Assembly: GCA_964399465.1 (NCBI GenBank)
Contig: CAYNRA010000010.1
Span: forward strand, 1-53,383
DNA: 53,383 bases
From: CAYNRA01 sp964399465
GTDB lineage: Bacteria > Bacteroidota > Bacteroidia > Cytophagales > Spirosomataceae
Reading direction: 5' to 3'
Both the position numbers and the translations under genes were made by a program. How positions within the stretch are numbered: position 1 is the stretch's first letter; each line of letters starts with the position of its first letter. Below, in pieces: positions 26,223-35,374 of this stretch. The notes beneath the pieces are model-generated. The model saw only the letters and a program-made list of their open reading frames with translations. It made no database searches and had not been told where the DNA came from.

Positions 26223-26393
26223 TCATTTGTTTTTTTTGAAACCATATGGACAATGTAAGCAATTGTTTTTACAGCAATATCCCCTTTTTTGGTGGTAAAC
26301 AGCCGTAAAAACCATCATACCTTGCTTATTCATATAAAAGTCTTCGGGCGATAAACCTCTGTTATTTGTCCCTTTTTTTTGTTCCTGAGTCAC
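26223..26393 (-). CDS. DUF5522-like small Cys-rich protein
   Basis: 56 residues read from the minus strand, starting at GTG (26393) and stopping at TGA (26223). The sequence has SPEDFYMNKQGMMVFTAVYH, then KRGYCCKNNCLHCPYGF near the end. That C-terminal motif, with CC-x3-C-x2-C, matches my recollection of DUF5522, a small Bacteroidota family of unknown function. Four Cys in a tight cluster suggest binding of a metal ion. It lies upstream of rpmB in the same direction. No ATG is available before the conserved core except one at codon 21, which would remove the first conserved block. Confidence 0.8.
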   Translation of the reverse strand: MTQEQKKGTNNRGLSPEDFYMNKQGMMVFTAVYHQKRGYCCKNNCLHCPYGFKKNK

Positions 26394-26624
26394 TTTAAAA
26401 CAATTCGAATGAATGATTAACTACTTTTCCACACATTCATAGCAATGCATTCAAAATAAACTATGACGTATCTAGAAACCCAACTTCTTGTGTTGTTTTT
26501 TTGTTTGCTTCACCCAAACATAAAATGAAATTTTGTAATCATTTCTATCAGAAAAAGGTTTTAGCAGTAGATTTACAGTGAAAATAGCACATTCTATTTC
26601 AAATAACTTAAACTTACATTCCGT

Positions 26625-28655
26625 ATGATATCCCGCATCAAGGTAGCTTCAAGTGCTTTGAACCAAACACCCTTAGATTGGTATGGAAACCGGCAACGTA
26701 TTCTTGATTGCATCAAAGACGCACAAGAAAAATCAGTTTCTATCCTCTGTTTGCCTGAACTCTGCCTTTCTGGATATGGCTGTGAAGACCAATTTTACGC
26801 ACCTGATACCCGCGAACAAGCATGGCAAAGTTTGGAAGAAATCGTGCCAGAGACAAGTGGAATTATTGTAACACTTGGTTTACCCATGCTCATTCAAAAT
26901 AAATTATACAATGCAGTTGCGGTTGTTTCAGATAAACGAATTCTTGGTTTTGTGGCGAAACAACACTTACCGAACTACGGTGTCTTCTACGAAGACCGCT
27001 GGTTTCATAGATGGCCTGCGAATGCACGTACAGAATTTAAGAAAGATGGTTTCAGCTATCCTTTCGGCGACATTCAATTTGAACTAAGTGGCGTAAAAAT
27101 TGGGCTAGAAATTTGCGAAGATGCATGGGTTCCAGCACGACCAGGTCGAAATCACTTTGAAAAAGGCGTAGACATTCTCCTAAATCCTAGCGCAAGTCCC
27201 TTCTCTTTTGATAAATACCAAACTAGAGAAAGACTCGTTCAGGATGCTTCACGGACATTTAACTGCGCGTATATTTATGCTAACTTACTCGGAAACGAGT
27301 CTGGAAGATTGATTTTTGATGGCGATGCTCTTATTGCTCAAGATGGACAATTACTTGCCTCCAGCGACCGTTTCAGCTACCAAGATTTTACGTTGATCAC
27401 CGCCTGGATTGACATCGCAGCAAATCAACAAAATGCGATGGTCATTAAAACGCCTTTTGTATCCGAAAAACCATCTCTCGTAAGTAGCGACTTTGAGTGG
27501 CCAGAAGATGTAATTCCTCATCCACAGACACTTGAAATTGACGCATTTGAAAAAGGTATATATATTAAAGAGGAAGAATTCACGCGCGCAGTTTCGTTAG
27601 GTCTTTTCGATTATCTCCGAAAATCGCGCTCAAACGGATTTACCATCTCGCTTTCGGGTGGAGCTGACTCTTCGGCTTGTCTTGCTTTGTGTGCCTACAT
27701 GATACTTTTGGCTGAAGAAAGTATTGGGCTACCAAAACTGAAACAAAAACTTGACTACATTCCAACTATTTCTTCGTGTCAAAATGCAAAAGAAATAACA
27801 AAACTTCTCATTCAAACAATCTATCAAGGCACCAAAAATAGTTCGATAGATACCTTATCATCGGCAAAAAATCTTGCAGAGGGCATAGGTGCTGTATTTT
27901 TCGAAATAAATATTGATTCTTTGGTAGAAGAATACACCTCATTAATAGAGAAACAACTCAACAGGTCACTTTCTTGGGAAACAGACGACATTGCGCTACA
28001 AAACATCCAAGCACGGGTGCGTGCCCCGTCAGTTTGGTTACTCACGAATACCTCTAATCATTTATTGTTAGCAACATCTAACCGCTCAGAAGTTGCAGTT
28101 GGCTATTGCACAATGGATGGCGATACAGCAGGTAGCATCAGCCCGATTTCAGGTATTGATAAACATTGGTTGAGACATTGGTTGAGGTGGGCTGAGGGAA
28201 TAGGTGTGGAAGTAAAGGGGATTAACATACCCATTCCTAGCTTATCTTGGGTGAATAAATTAGCACCGACAGCCGAGCTACGACCACTTGAAAAAGTACA
28301 AACAGATGAAGCAGATTTAATGCCTTACGAATGTCTGAATGCTCTGGAGAAATGGGCAATCAAACAGAGAAAATCACCCATTGAATGTTATAAATTAGCA
28401 ATTGCCTCACAAATTGGCTCATTTACAGAGAAACAATGGCAGGTATGGGTTCGTAGATTTTTTCAATTATGGAGTAGAAATCAATGGAAACGAGAAAGAT
28501 ATGCGCCTGGTTTTCATTTAGATGACAGAAACTTAGACCCTAGAAGTTGGTGTCGATTCCCTATTTTAAGTGGTGGTTTTGAAAAAGAGCTAGCCGATTT
28601 CACAGCGTATCTTGCCGGGCAACAACCTGCGCAGCGTCGTAGAATTGGATTTTAA
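26625..28655 (+). CDS. nadE: Glutamine-dependent NAD+ synthetase
   Basis: 676 residues, two-domain form. Last step of NAD synthesis: amidation of nicotinic acid adenine dinucleotide with glutamine as nitrogen donor and ATP. The N-terminal nitrilase-like glutaminase domain has the triad Glu45 (LPELCLSG), Lys112 (KQHLPNYG) and Cys164 (EICEDAW). The synthetase domain has the P-loop SGGADSS at 344-350, ATSNRSEVAVGYCTMDGD and the C-terminal YAPGFHLDDRNLDPRSW. Its 3' end meets the convergent gene with a 1-bp gap and no terminator. About 230 bp upstream is non-coding with no clear promoter box. Confidence 0.97.
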   Translation: MISRIKVASSALNQTPLDWYGNRQRILDCIKDAQEKSVSILCLPELCLSGYGCEDQFYAPDTREQAWQSLEEIVPETSGIIVTLGLPMLIQNKLYNAVAVVSDKRILGFVAKQHLPNYGVFYEDRWFHRWPANARTEFKKDGFSYPFGDIQFELSGVKIGLEICEDAWVPARPGRNHFEKGVDILLNPSASPFSFDKYQTRERLVQDASRTFNCAYIYANLLGNESGRLIFDGDALIAQDGQLLASSDRFSYQDFTLITAWIDIAANQQNAMVIKTPFVSEKPSLVSSDFEWPEDVIPHPQTLEIDAFEKGIYIKEEEFTRAVSLGLFDYLRKSRSNGFTISLSGGADSSACLALCAYMILLAEESIGLPKLKQKLDYIPTISSCQNAKEITKLLIQTIYQGTKNSSIDTLSSAKNLAEGIGAVFFEINIDSLVEEYTSLIEKQLNRSLSWETDDIALQNIQARVRAPSVWLLTNTSNHLLLATSNRSEVAVGYCTMDGDTAGSISPISGIDKHWLRHWLRWAEGIGVEVKGINIPIPSLSWVNKLAPTAELRPLEKVQTDEADLMPYECLNALEKWAIKQRKSPIECYKLAIASQIGSFTEKQWQVWVRRFFQLWSRNQWKRERYAPGFHLDDRNLDPRSWCRFPILSGGFEKELADFTAYLAGQQPAQRRRIGF

Positions 28656-28656
28656 C

Positions 28657-29778
28657 TTACTTCGGGGATAAGACAGTCCGAATAGGATAGTGATCTGAAA
28701 AAGGAATTTCGTGTAACGTTTTAAACTCCTCCACCTTCCAGGCAGTTGGGTCAACAAAGATTTGATCAATACGCAAAAAACCTGGGAGGTGGTGGTAAGT
28801 AAAGCCGAAACCACGTCCTTTTTCTTCAAAGGTATTTTGAAGTAATTTACGAATTCGTCCGTACGCATACCCATACGGTAGCTCGTTGAAATCTCCGCAG
28901 AGAATAACAGGGTACTTACTTTCATGAATGAGCTTTTCTAATTCTGCCGTCTGAATCACCCGTTCCTCGAATCCATTTTTTAATTGAATTAAAATATTTT
29001 TTGCTTCCTTTTTTGCCTCTTCTTCGTCTGCGCGCGCCTTTAAGACCCTACCTACTCGAATACCCATGGAGTGCATCTGCGTATTGATGACCGTAAAAGT
29101 TCCCTTGTCCGTCGTAACATCCACCGCAATGGCTCCATTATTATTACTTTTCCAGTACAATTCTCGTTTATTTTTGAGTGGATATTTGGAAAATATGGCA
29201 AGACCAATTTGCCCTTTTCCCCTGTCGTTACCGGGAGAAGAATGCATGTATGTGTAGTACTTATTTGTTTTTTTAAGTTTTTTGATAAGAGCTAATTGAC
29301 CATACGCATCATTGTTGTACAACTCTTGATAACACTCAATATCAGAATCAAGAAGAGGAAGAGATGCGACCAGATTTTGTGTATTTTCAGGATTCTTTTC
29401 ATCAATCACTTTGTGGTAATCAATGTACATCATATTGTAGCTCAAAACAGACAGCGTGTTTTCAGTCGCGTATTCTGCTCTTGGATTAAAGCGGAAAGTT
29501 CTTTTTCCAAAAGGGAAGCCAATCAAAATAACGAATGCAGAGAGAAGGAATCGCCAAGAACCTACTATAATCCAGCTCATCACAACGATAATATGTAAAA
29601 TCCAAACAATAGGAAGTGACATCATGAGGAACCCCCCCGTCCAATGCTTTATATCTGCTTCGTACGAAATTTGATAGACTAACAAAGTATATAAAACCAA
29701 CAAAATATTGAGTAGAAAGTAAAACCTCCTAATGAACAATAAGATTTCAGTTAAAACTTCCTTGAGCGAATTTTTCAT
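28657..29778 (-). CDS. Membrane-anchored endonuclease/exonuclease/phosphatase family protein
   Basis: 373 residues from the ATG at 29778 (MKNSLKEVLTEI); an upstream TTG frame adds 32 unconvincing residues. The first 110 residues carry about three hydrophobic membrane segments. The rest is the EEP catalytic fold: LSVLSYNMMYID (Asn), IECYQELYNN (metal-binding Glu), NTQMHSMG, ILCGDFNELPYGYAY and the final FSDHYPI (Asp-His pair). Members cut phosphodiesters in nucleic acids, inositol phosphates or sphingolipids; the substrate cannot be told. A similar architecture is common in Bacteroidota. Confidence 0.88.
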   Translation of the reverse strand: MKNSLKEVLTEILLFIRRFYFLLNILLVLYTLLVYQISYEADIKHWTGGFLMMSLPIVWILHIIVVMSWIIVGSWRFLLSAFVILIGFPFGKRTFRFNPRAEYATENTLSVLSYNMMYIDYHKVIDEKNPENTQNLVASLPLLDSDIECYQELYNNDAYGQLALIKKLKKTNKYYTYMHSSPGNDRGKGQIGLAIFSKYPLKNKRELYWKSNNNGAIAVDVTTDKGTFTVINTQMHSMGIRVGRVLKARADEEEAKKEAKNILIQLKNGFEERVIQTAELEKLIHESKYPVILCGDFNELPYGYAYGRIRKLLQNTFEEKGRGFGFTYHHLPGFLRIDQIFVDPTAWKVEEFKTLHEIPFSDHYPIRTVLSPK

Positions 29779-29932
29779 TTGATTGGGTCTCGTCCTAAGC
29801 GTAGTTCGAAAATAGCACAAAGCGGGAGTAAGGAAACAAAGCGAAAAAGCCTCAAAAACTAGGAGAACCAACAAAGTTCACAACGTAAAAAAACCACTTT
29901 GAGTTATGTGGATGCAATTTTACTAACAATTA

Positions 29933-29963
29933 TTGTATTTCAACAAATAAAAAACTAATTTTG
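29933..29963 (+). promoter_or_regulatory. Promoter of the rimP-nusA-infB operon (TTG-N20-TAATTTTG)
   Basis: TTG at 29933-29935, a 20-base spacer and TAATTTTG at 29956-29963: a full match to the Bacteroidota -33/-7 pattern. A start site near 29970 would give a leader of about 60 bases. Confidence 0.75.
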
Positions 29964-29981
29964 CAGATGATTAGTTAGTTT

Positions 29982-30006
29982 AGGAGGGTGGTCATCCTCC
30001 TTTTTT
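29982..30006 (+). terminator. Terminator-like hairpin in the leader of rimP-nusA-infB
   Basis: 8-bp stem (29982-29989 with 29994-30001, one G-T pair), 4-base loop GGTC, then six T. It sits between the promoter and the rimP ATG, so it may act as an attenuator or a 5'-end stabilising hairpin. It also hides an AGGAGG word. It excludes the TTG at 30005 as a start. Confidence 0.65.
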
Positions 30007-30031
30007 GTTGGCAAATAGATTAGAAAGGGGT

Positions 30032-30490
30032 ATGATTAGCGTTGAACGTATTGAAGAAGTAATAAGTCCTTTTCTGGCGGATGGTGTGTTTTTTGTGGTT
30101 GATATCAAGATTACAGTCAGTAAAATACGTTCCAAGATACTCATCCTTGTGGACTCAGACGAAGGAATCAGTATAGACCAATGTGGCGAAATCAGCCGTC
30201 AAGTTGGAGTCATCTTAGATGAAATAATTGATACACCTTTTGTATTAGAAGTATCCTCTCCTGGGATTGACACCCCTTTGAAGCTAATTCGTCAATACAA
30301 GAAAAATATTGGACGTAACTTAAAGGTCATTTTACAAGATGGCCAAGAGCTTAGAGGAAACCTGCTTGTTGTAGATGAAACATCTATTCAAATACAACCG
30401 GAGCAAAAAAAGAAAAAAGAATTATTGGAACCCAAGACATTGTTGCTCGAAGACATTCGGCAGGCGACAGTATTGGTTTCCTTCAAATAA
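30032..30490 (+). CDS. rimP: Ribosome maturation factor RimP
   Basis: 152 residues from the ATG at 30032, preceded by GAAAGGGG as a ribosome site; the longer frame begins at a TTG inside the T-run of a hairpin and is unlikely. RimP assists 30S subunit assembly. Seen: IEEVISPFLADGVFFVVDIKI, ISIDQCGEISRQVGVILD and FVLEVSSPGIDTPLK, the core signature of the N-terminal domain, then the SH3-like C-terminal part. First gene of rimP-nusA-infB, with nusA 23 bp downstream. Confidence 0.95.
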   Translation: MISVERIEEVISPFLADGVFFVVDIKITVSKIRSKILILVDSDEGISIDQCGEISRQVGVILDEIIDTPFVLEVSSPGIDTPLKLIRQYKKNIGRNLKVILQDGQELRGNLLVVDETSIQIQPEQKKKKELLEPKTLLLEDIRQATVLVSFK

Positions 30491-30513
30491 AACTACTAAT
30501 TCGATTTAGATGT

Positions 30514-31758
30514 ATGCATAGTGGAGAATTAATTGCCTCGTTTTCAGAGTTTGCTCGTGAAAAGAACATAGACCGCCCTACCATGATTTCCGTGTTAGAG
30601 GAGGTTTTTCGTACGATGATTCGTAAAAAATATGGTTCCGACCATAATTTTGATGTCATTGTCAACGCTGAAAGCGGCGATTTAGAAATGTGGCGGACGC
30701 GCGAAATTGTGGATGATAATTCAGAAGACATTTGGGATTTAGACAAAATTCCACTTTCTGAAGCAAAAAAAATTGAGCCTGATTTTGAAATCGGAGAAGA
30801 AGTAGCTGAAGAAGTAAAACTTGAGGATTTTGGCCGTCGCGTTGTACAGACTGCACGTCAAACTTTGATTCAAAAGGTCAAAGATTTAGAGAAAGAGATG
30901 TTGTTCAATAAATATAAGGATCAAATTGGTGAACTGATAACCGCAGATATTCACCAAACTTTGAGTAGAGAGCTTATTTTGATGGACACAGAAGGAAACG
31001 AATTATCCTTACCAAAATCAGAACAAATATCGAAAGATAGATTCCGCAAAGGAATGAGTGTTCGTGGGGTAATTCACAAGGTAGAAATGAATAACGGCAC
31101 CCCTAAAGTGACGGTTTCACGTACCTCCCCTGTTTTTATGGAACGTTTGCTCGAGCTTGAAATTCCGGAGATTATTGATGGAGTTATCACAATCAAGAAG
31201 GTTGTTCGAGAGCCAGGTGAGAGAGCAAAAATAGCTGTTGAATCGTACGATGACCGGATTGATCCCGTTGGAGCGTGCGTTGGTATGAAAGGCTCACGAA
31301 TTCAACCTGTTGTTCGTGAATTGGAAAACGAGAACATTGATGTGATTCAATGGACGGAGAACCTTCCGTTACTCATCTCACGTGCACTTAGTCCTGCAAA
31401 AGTATCTACAATTCAGATTGATGAGGACAGAAAACGTGTATCCGTATTTTTAAAGCCAGACCAGGTTTCGCTAGCTATTGGTCGTGGTGGTTTGAACATC
31501 AAGTTAGCGAGTAAATTAGTTGGGTATGAAATCGATGTATTCCGTGATATAGAAGGAGAAGTAGAAGAGGAAGACGTTGATTTAATGGAATTCACAGATG
31601 AAATTGAAGAATGGATTTTGTTGGAATTTAAGAAAATAGGTTTAGATACTGCTAAGTCAGTATTAGCTATTAGTAAAGAGGATCTTGTGAGAAGAACCGA
31701 ATTGGAAGAAGAAACCGTTGAGGAAGTTGTACAAATTTTATCCAATGAATTTGAATAA
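30514..31758 (+). CDS. nusA: Transcription termination/antitermination factor NusA
   Basis: 414 residues. Domain order: N-terminal RNA polymerase-binding domain (residues 1-125), S1 domain (about 130-200), KH1 with DPVGACVGMKGSRIQPVVREL, and KH2 with VSLAIGRGGLNIKLASKLVG. A C-terminal acidic stretch and a helix-hairpin-helix-like tail (LDTAKSVLAISKEDLVRRTELEEE) follow, as in other Bacteroidota. It binds RNA polymerase and nascent RNA and modulates pausing and termination. It lies between rimP and infB with short gaps. The leader hairpin of this operon could be its own target. Confidence 0.97.
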   Translation: MHSGELIASFSEFAREKNIDRPTMISVLEEVFRTMIRKKYGSDHNFDVIVNAESGDLEMWRTREIVDDNSEDIWDLDKIPLSEAKKIEPDFEIGEEVAEEVKLEDFGRRVVQTARQTLIQKVKDLEKEMLFNKYKDQIGELITADIHQTLSRELILMDTEGNELSLPKSEQISKDRFRKGMSVRGVIHKVEMNNGTPKVTVSRTSPVFMERLLELEIPEIIDGVITIKKVVREPGERAKIAVESYDDRIDPVGACVGMKGSRIQPVVRELENENIDVIQWTENLPLLISRALSPAKVSTIQIDEDRKRVSVFLKPDQVSLAIGRGGLNIKLASKLVGYEIDVFRDIEGEVEEEDVDLMEFTDEIEEWILLEFKKIGLDTAKSVLAISKEDLVRRTELEEETVEEVVQILSNEFE

Positions 31759-31815
31759 TATTAAAATGACTTCAATCATGCGGTAGATAGAATTATTAAA
31801 CTAGGTAAATTTTTT

Positions 31816-33798
31816 ATGTCTGAAGAAAAAATGATGCGTTTGAGGCTAGCTGCAAGCAAACTAAATATTGGTACAGCCACTATTATAGAAAAGCTTGAGA
31901 GTAAAGGGCTTCAAGTCGACAACAATCCAAATGCAAAACTAAGTTATGAACACCTTCAATTTTTAGCCAAGGAGTTCAATGAGCCTTCTTTGCTTGGAGA
32001 TGACCGGCCAGCATCAACAAAAACTTCATCTGATGAGGTGCTTTATTTTAGAGGTGAAGAAACACCTACCTCTGTAGCTCCAACCAAAGTTGACAAGGAA
32101 CCTGAGTATATCCGTATGGGCAATCCACTTGGTGGCCCAAAAATCATAGGAAAAATAGACTTGAACGCACGTTCAGGGGCTAAGCCTTCTGTTGAGAAAA
32201 AGAAGGAAAATAGTGAGGCACAGGAACAAACACCCCCTCCTCCTATCGAAAAGGTAATTTCCCAAGAAAAAGAAGCTTCTGCACCAGTCAGTGCTCCTGA
32301 AATTCAAACGCCTGAAACTCCTAAGAGTCAAGTGGAGGAAGTTTCTACCACAAGCTTGACCACTAATAGCAGCGAAAAATCCTCTGAGACTACTCCAAAG
32401 GTTGATCTATCCAAGGACAACTTGAAAGAAAAAAATGAACCTCAAGTTAGTAAGGAAAAAGAATACATTGCGAAAGCACCTGAGGAACCGATACAAACTG
32501 TAATTGAAAAAGCAGAAATACCGTTGGTAATAGAACAAAAAGCTTCTGTAGAAGAGGTTACCTTACCCAAGGAGTCTATCCAAGAGAAATCATCTGCAAT
32601 TTCCGATACAAGTGACCAACCAATTGCAAGCACTACTACTCCATCCGTGAAGTCCGAACAAAAGTCAACAACTACTCTTTCTGACACCCCAGAATCAGTT
32701 GAAAAGGCAGCCGAATCTCTGCCATCAGAGCTTATTATAGCCAAGGGTGAAAAACTTCAAGGTTTGAAGGTATTAGGTAAAATTGAGCTTCCAGTTGAGC
32801 GTAGTAAATCTACACCTGAAAGTAGAGAGGATAAACGGAAGAAAAAGCGGAAACGAGTACTGAAAAAAGGTGAAAAAGTCAATGAACCGGCAGGTTCATC
32901 GAGTGGTGGTCAAAGTAGACCTCCTCAGACACCGAGGGGTGATAACCAGACACCAAATACGCCTACTTCAAACGCATCCGGAAGCAATTCAAATAGTTCG
33001 AATTCAGGACAACGACCGAACACATCAAACAGCAATCAACCGAATTCCAATAGTTCTTCTAGACCAGACTACAGAAGACCGGCTGCTACTGGTAGCGGTA
33101 ATGCGAGCACGCCTTCGAGCAACGCTTCTTCCAATGCAAATGCAAAGAAGAAAACGGGAAATGCACGAAGAGAAGTCGTGAAGGACAGCGATGTTAAAGA
33201 TAACATCAAGCAAACCATGGCTCGTATGAATACCAAAGGGCCTGATTTTGGTGCAAAACAAAGAAGAGACAGACGACGCAACCGCGCTGAAATGGAAGAG
33301 GCACAGAACCTCCGAGATTTAGAAAACGTGCCTACATTGAAAGTTACTGAGTTCATTTCTGCTTCAGATTTGGCTTCACTGATGGACGTGAGCGTGAACG
33401 AAGTTATATCTACATGTATGAGTATGGGGATGTTTGTCTCTATCAATCAACGTCTAGATGCAGAGGCTATTCAAATGATTGCACTAGAATTTGATTTTGA
33501 AGTAGAATTCATTTCAGCAGAAGAGGAATTACAATCTGACAATCTAGAGACAGAAGATGATCCTGCGAACCTTCAACATCGTGCCCCTATCGTCACGATT
33601 ATGGGACACGTTGATCACGGTAAAACCTCTTTACTAGACTACATTCGTAGAACAAAAGTTGCCTCAGGAGAAGCAGGTGGAATTACACAGCACATTGGTG
33701 CCTATTCTGTAGAAATGCAGGAAGGAAATAACAAAGGGAAACGTATCACTTTCTTGGATACACCAGGTCACGAAGCATTCAAAGGTGTACGTAGTCGT
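31816..33798 (+). CDS. infB: Translation initiation factor IF-2, N-terminal part (broken by assembly gap)
   Basis: The ATG at 31816 begins MSEEKMMRLRLAASKLNI, the usual IF-2 N-terminal domain. A long low-complexity linker follows, rich in Ser, Thr, Pro, Asn and Glu, with a basic KKKRKRVLKKGEKV patch, up to about 33180. Then comes a conserved region and the start of the GTPase domain with G1 GHVDHGKTS. The last 40 codons before the N-run, SVEMQEGNNKGKRITFLD to KGVRSR, duplicate the G2-G3 region that appears again after the gap but differ strongly in sequence. They probably come from a different contig or strain. IF-2 delivers initiator tRNA to the 30S subunit. Confidence 0.9.
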
Positions 33799-33808
33799 NN
33801 NNNNNNNN
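33799..33808. other. Assembly gap of 10 N inside infB
   Basis: Ten N. Both flanks encode the same GTPase region (GITQHIGAY and LDTPGHEAF occur on each side), so the two contig ends overlap in gene space but were not merged. Confidence 0.95.
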
Positions 33809-33809
33809 A

Positions 33810-35216
33810 GGTATTACCCAGCACATTGGTGCTTATGAGGTAACCCTTGCCAACGGTAAACATGTTGCTTTCCTCGATACACCAGGTCACGAAGCATTTA
33901 CAGCGATGCGTGCCCGCGGTGCGAAAGTCACTGACGTTGTCATTATTGTTATATCAGCAGATGACAGTGTCATGCCACAAACGAGAGAGGCAATCAACCA
34001 TGCACAAAACGCAGGGGTTCCCATTGTATTTGCAATCAATAAAATTGATAAACCAGGCGCAAATCCACAAAAAATACGGGAAGATCTAGCTAAAGAAAAT
34101 ATACTTGTTGAGAGTTGGGGTGGAAAATACCAAGAACAAGAGGTTTCAGCAAAATCTGGAATTGGTATTGACGAACTACTTGATAAAGTCCTTCTGGAAG
34201 CAGAACTACTTGAGTTAACAGCTAACCCGAATAGAGAAGCATCTGGTACTGTCGTCGAAGCTTCCTTGGATAAGGGACGTGGATACGTTTCAACTATACT
34301 TGTTCAGAATGGTACAATCAAAGTAGGTGATATCATATTAGCAGGTCAATATTTTGGACGCGTTCGTGCGATGGTCAATGACCTTGGTCAGCGTATAAAA
34401 ACGGCAGGTCCTGCTATCCCAGTGCAGATCTTAGGTCTTCCTGGCGCACCGCAAGCTGGTGATAAATTTAATATTATGGAGTCTGAACGCGAAGCCAGAG
34501 AGATTGCCAATAAGCGTGAACAGATTATTCGTGAACAAAGTATTCGGGCTAAGAAACATATCACACTTGATGAAATTGGCCGTAGAAAGGCAATTGGTGC
34601 ATTCCACGAATTAAACGTCATTATTAAAGGTGACTTTGATGGTTCAGTAGAAGCACTTTCGGACTCATTGCTAAAACTTGCTACGCAAGAAGTACAAGTA
34701 CGAATTATCCACAAGGCAGTTGGACAAATATCAGAATCTGATGTACTCCTAGCAACAGCTGCAGACGCAATTATCATTGGTTTCCAAGTAAGACCGTCAA
34801 ATAATGCGCGAAAAATTGCTGAACAGGAGCAAATCGAAATCAGACTTTACTCTATCATCTATGATGCGATTGATGAAATCAAATTAGCGATGGAAGGATT
34901 ACTTGCACCGAAACAAGAAGAGGTTACACTCGGAAACATCGAAATCCGTGAAGTATTCAAAATATCTAAAATTGGTACAGTCGCTGGTTGTTACGTACTA
35001 AATGGCTCAGTGAAGAGAAATAACAAAATCAGAATTATCCGTGAGGGTATTGTTGTTCACGAAGGCGAAATCAGTCAGCTAAAACGTTTCAAAGACGATG
35101 TAGCTGAGGTTAGAACAGGTTATGAGTGCGGATTGAGTATCAAAAACTACAACGACATTCAAATTGGTGATATCTTAGAAAGCTTCGAAATACGTGAAAT
35201 TAAGAGAACTCTTTAA
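33810..35216 (+). CDS. infB: Translation initiation factor IF-2, C-terminal part
   Basis: The frame opens immediately after the gap with GITQHIGAYEVTLANG and runs to the stop at 35216. It restores a normal IF-2: G3 LDTPGHEAFTAMRARGAKVTD, G4 AINKIDKPG, G5-like VSAKSGIGID, domain II (GTVVEASLDKGRGYVSTILVQNGTI), domain III (VIIKGDFDGSVEALSDSLLKL) and C2 with the fMet-tRNA-binding EVFKISKIGTVAGCYVLNG. The Met at 33906 is internal. Frame relative to the upstream part is set by the arbitrary gap length. Ends with a strong terminator at 35234. Confidence 0.95.
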   Translation, partial: GITQHIGAYEVTLANGKHVAFLDTPGHEAFTAMRARGAKVTDVVIIVISADDSVMPQTREAINHAQNAGVPIVFAINKIDKPGANPQKIREDLAKENILVESWGGKYQEQEVSAKSGIGIDELLDKVLLEAELLELTANPNREASGTVVEASLDKGRGYVSTILVQNGTIKVGDIILAGQYFGRVRAMVNDLGQRIKTAGPAIPVQILGLPGAPQAGDKFNIMESEREAREIANKREQIIREQSIRAKKHITLDEIGRRKAIGAFHELNVIIKGDFDGSVEALSDSLLKLATQEVQVRIIHKAVGQISESDVLLATAADAIIIGFQVRPSNNARKIAEQEQIEIRLYSIIYDAIDEIKLAMEGLLAPKQEEVTLGNIEIREVFKISKIGTVAGCYVLNGSVKRNNKIRIIREGIVVHEGEISQLKRFKDDVAEVRTGYECGLSIKNYNDIQIGDILESFEIREIKRTL

Positions 35217-35233
35217 GTTTATTTCTAGCAATC

Positions 35234-35272
35234 AACGAAGAAAGGAGGCAGTAGCCTCCTTTCTTCGTTTTA
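35234..35272 (+). terminator. Terminator of the rimP-nusA-infB operon
   Basis: Perfect 16-bp stem (35234-35249 with 35254-35269), loop AGTA, followed by T-rich bases. The core GGAGG/CCTCC echoes the leader hairpin of the same operon. Confidence 0.9.
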
Positions 35273-35299
35273 AAGTCTAGCAACTTAAAAGACTTATTA

Positions 35300-35329
35300 T
35301 TGAAAAAATGAAATAAATCAATAATTTTG
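35300..35329 (+). promoter_or_regulatory. Promoter (TTG-N19-TAATTTTG) for the O-methyltransferase operon
   Basis: TTG at 35300-35302, a 19-base spacer and TAATTTTG at 35322-35329, a full match to the Bacteroidota pattern, about 45 bases before the ATG at 35375. Confidence 0.75.
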
Positions 35330-35374
35330 TTTAGATGATACCTATTCGGTTATTGTCATCAAACAACTATTGGA

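Noticed and set aside
29779..29874. Longer start for the EEP-fold protein
   Set aside because: Opens at a TTG and adds 32 residues not typical for the family; ATG at 29778 is adequate.
32442..33446. Long antisense frames opposite infB
   Set aside because: They mirror the low-complexity Ser/Thr/Asn-rich linker on the other strand and show no family features.
31816..35216. Real duplication of the IF-2 GTPase core as a novel two-GTPase factor
   Set aside because: The duplicate ends at a 10-N scaffold gap and the first copy is atypical; an assembly chimera explains it better.
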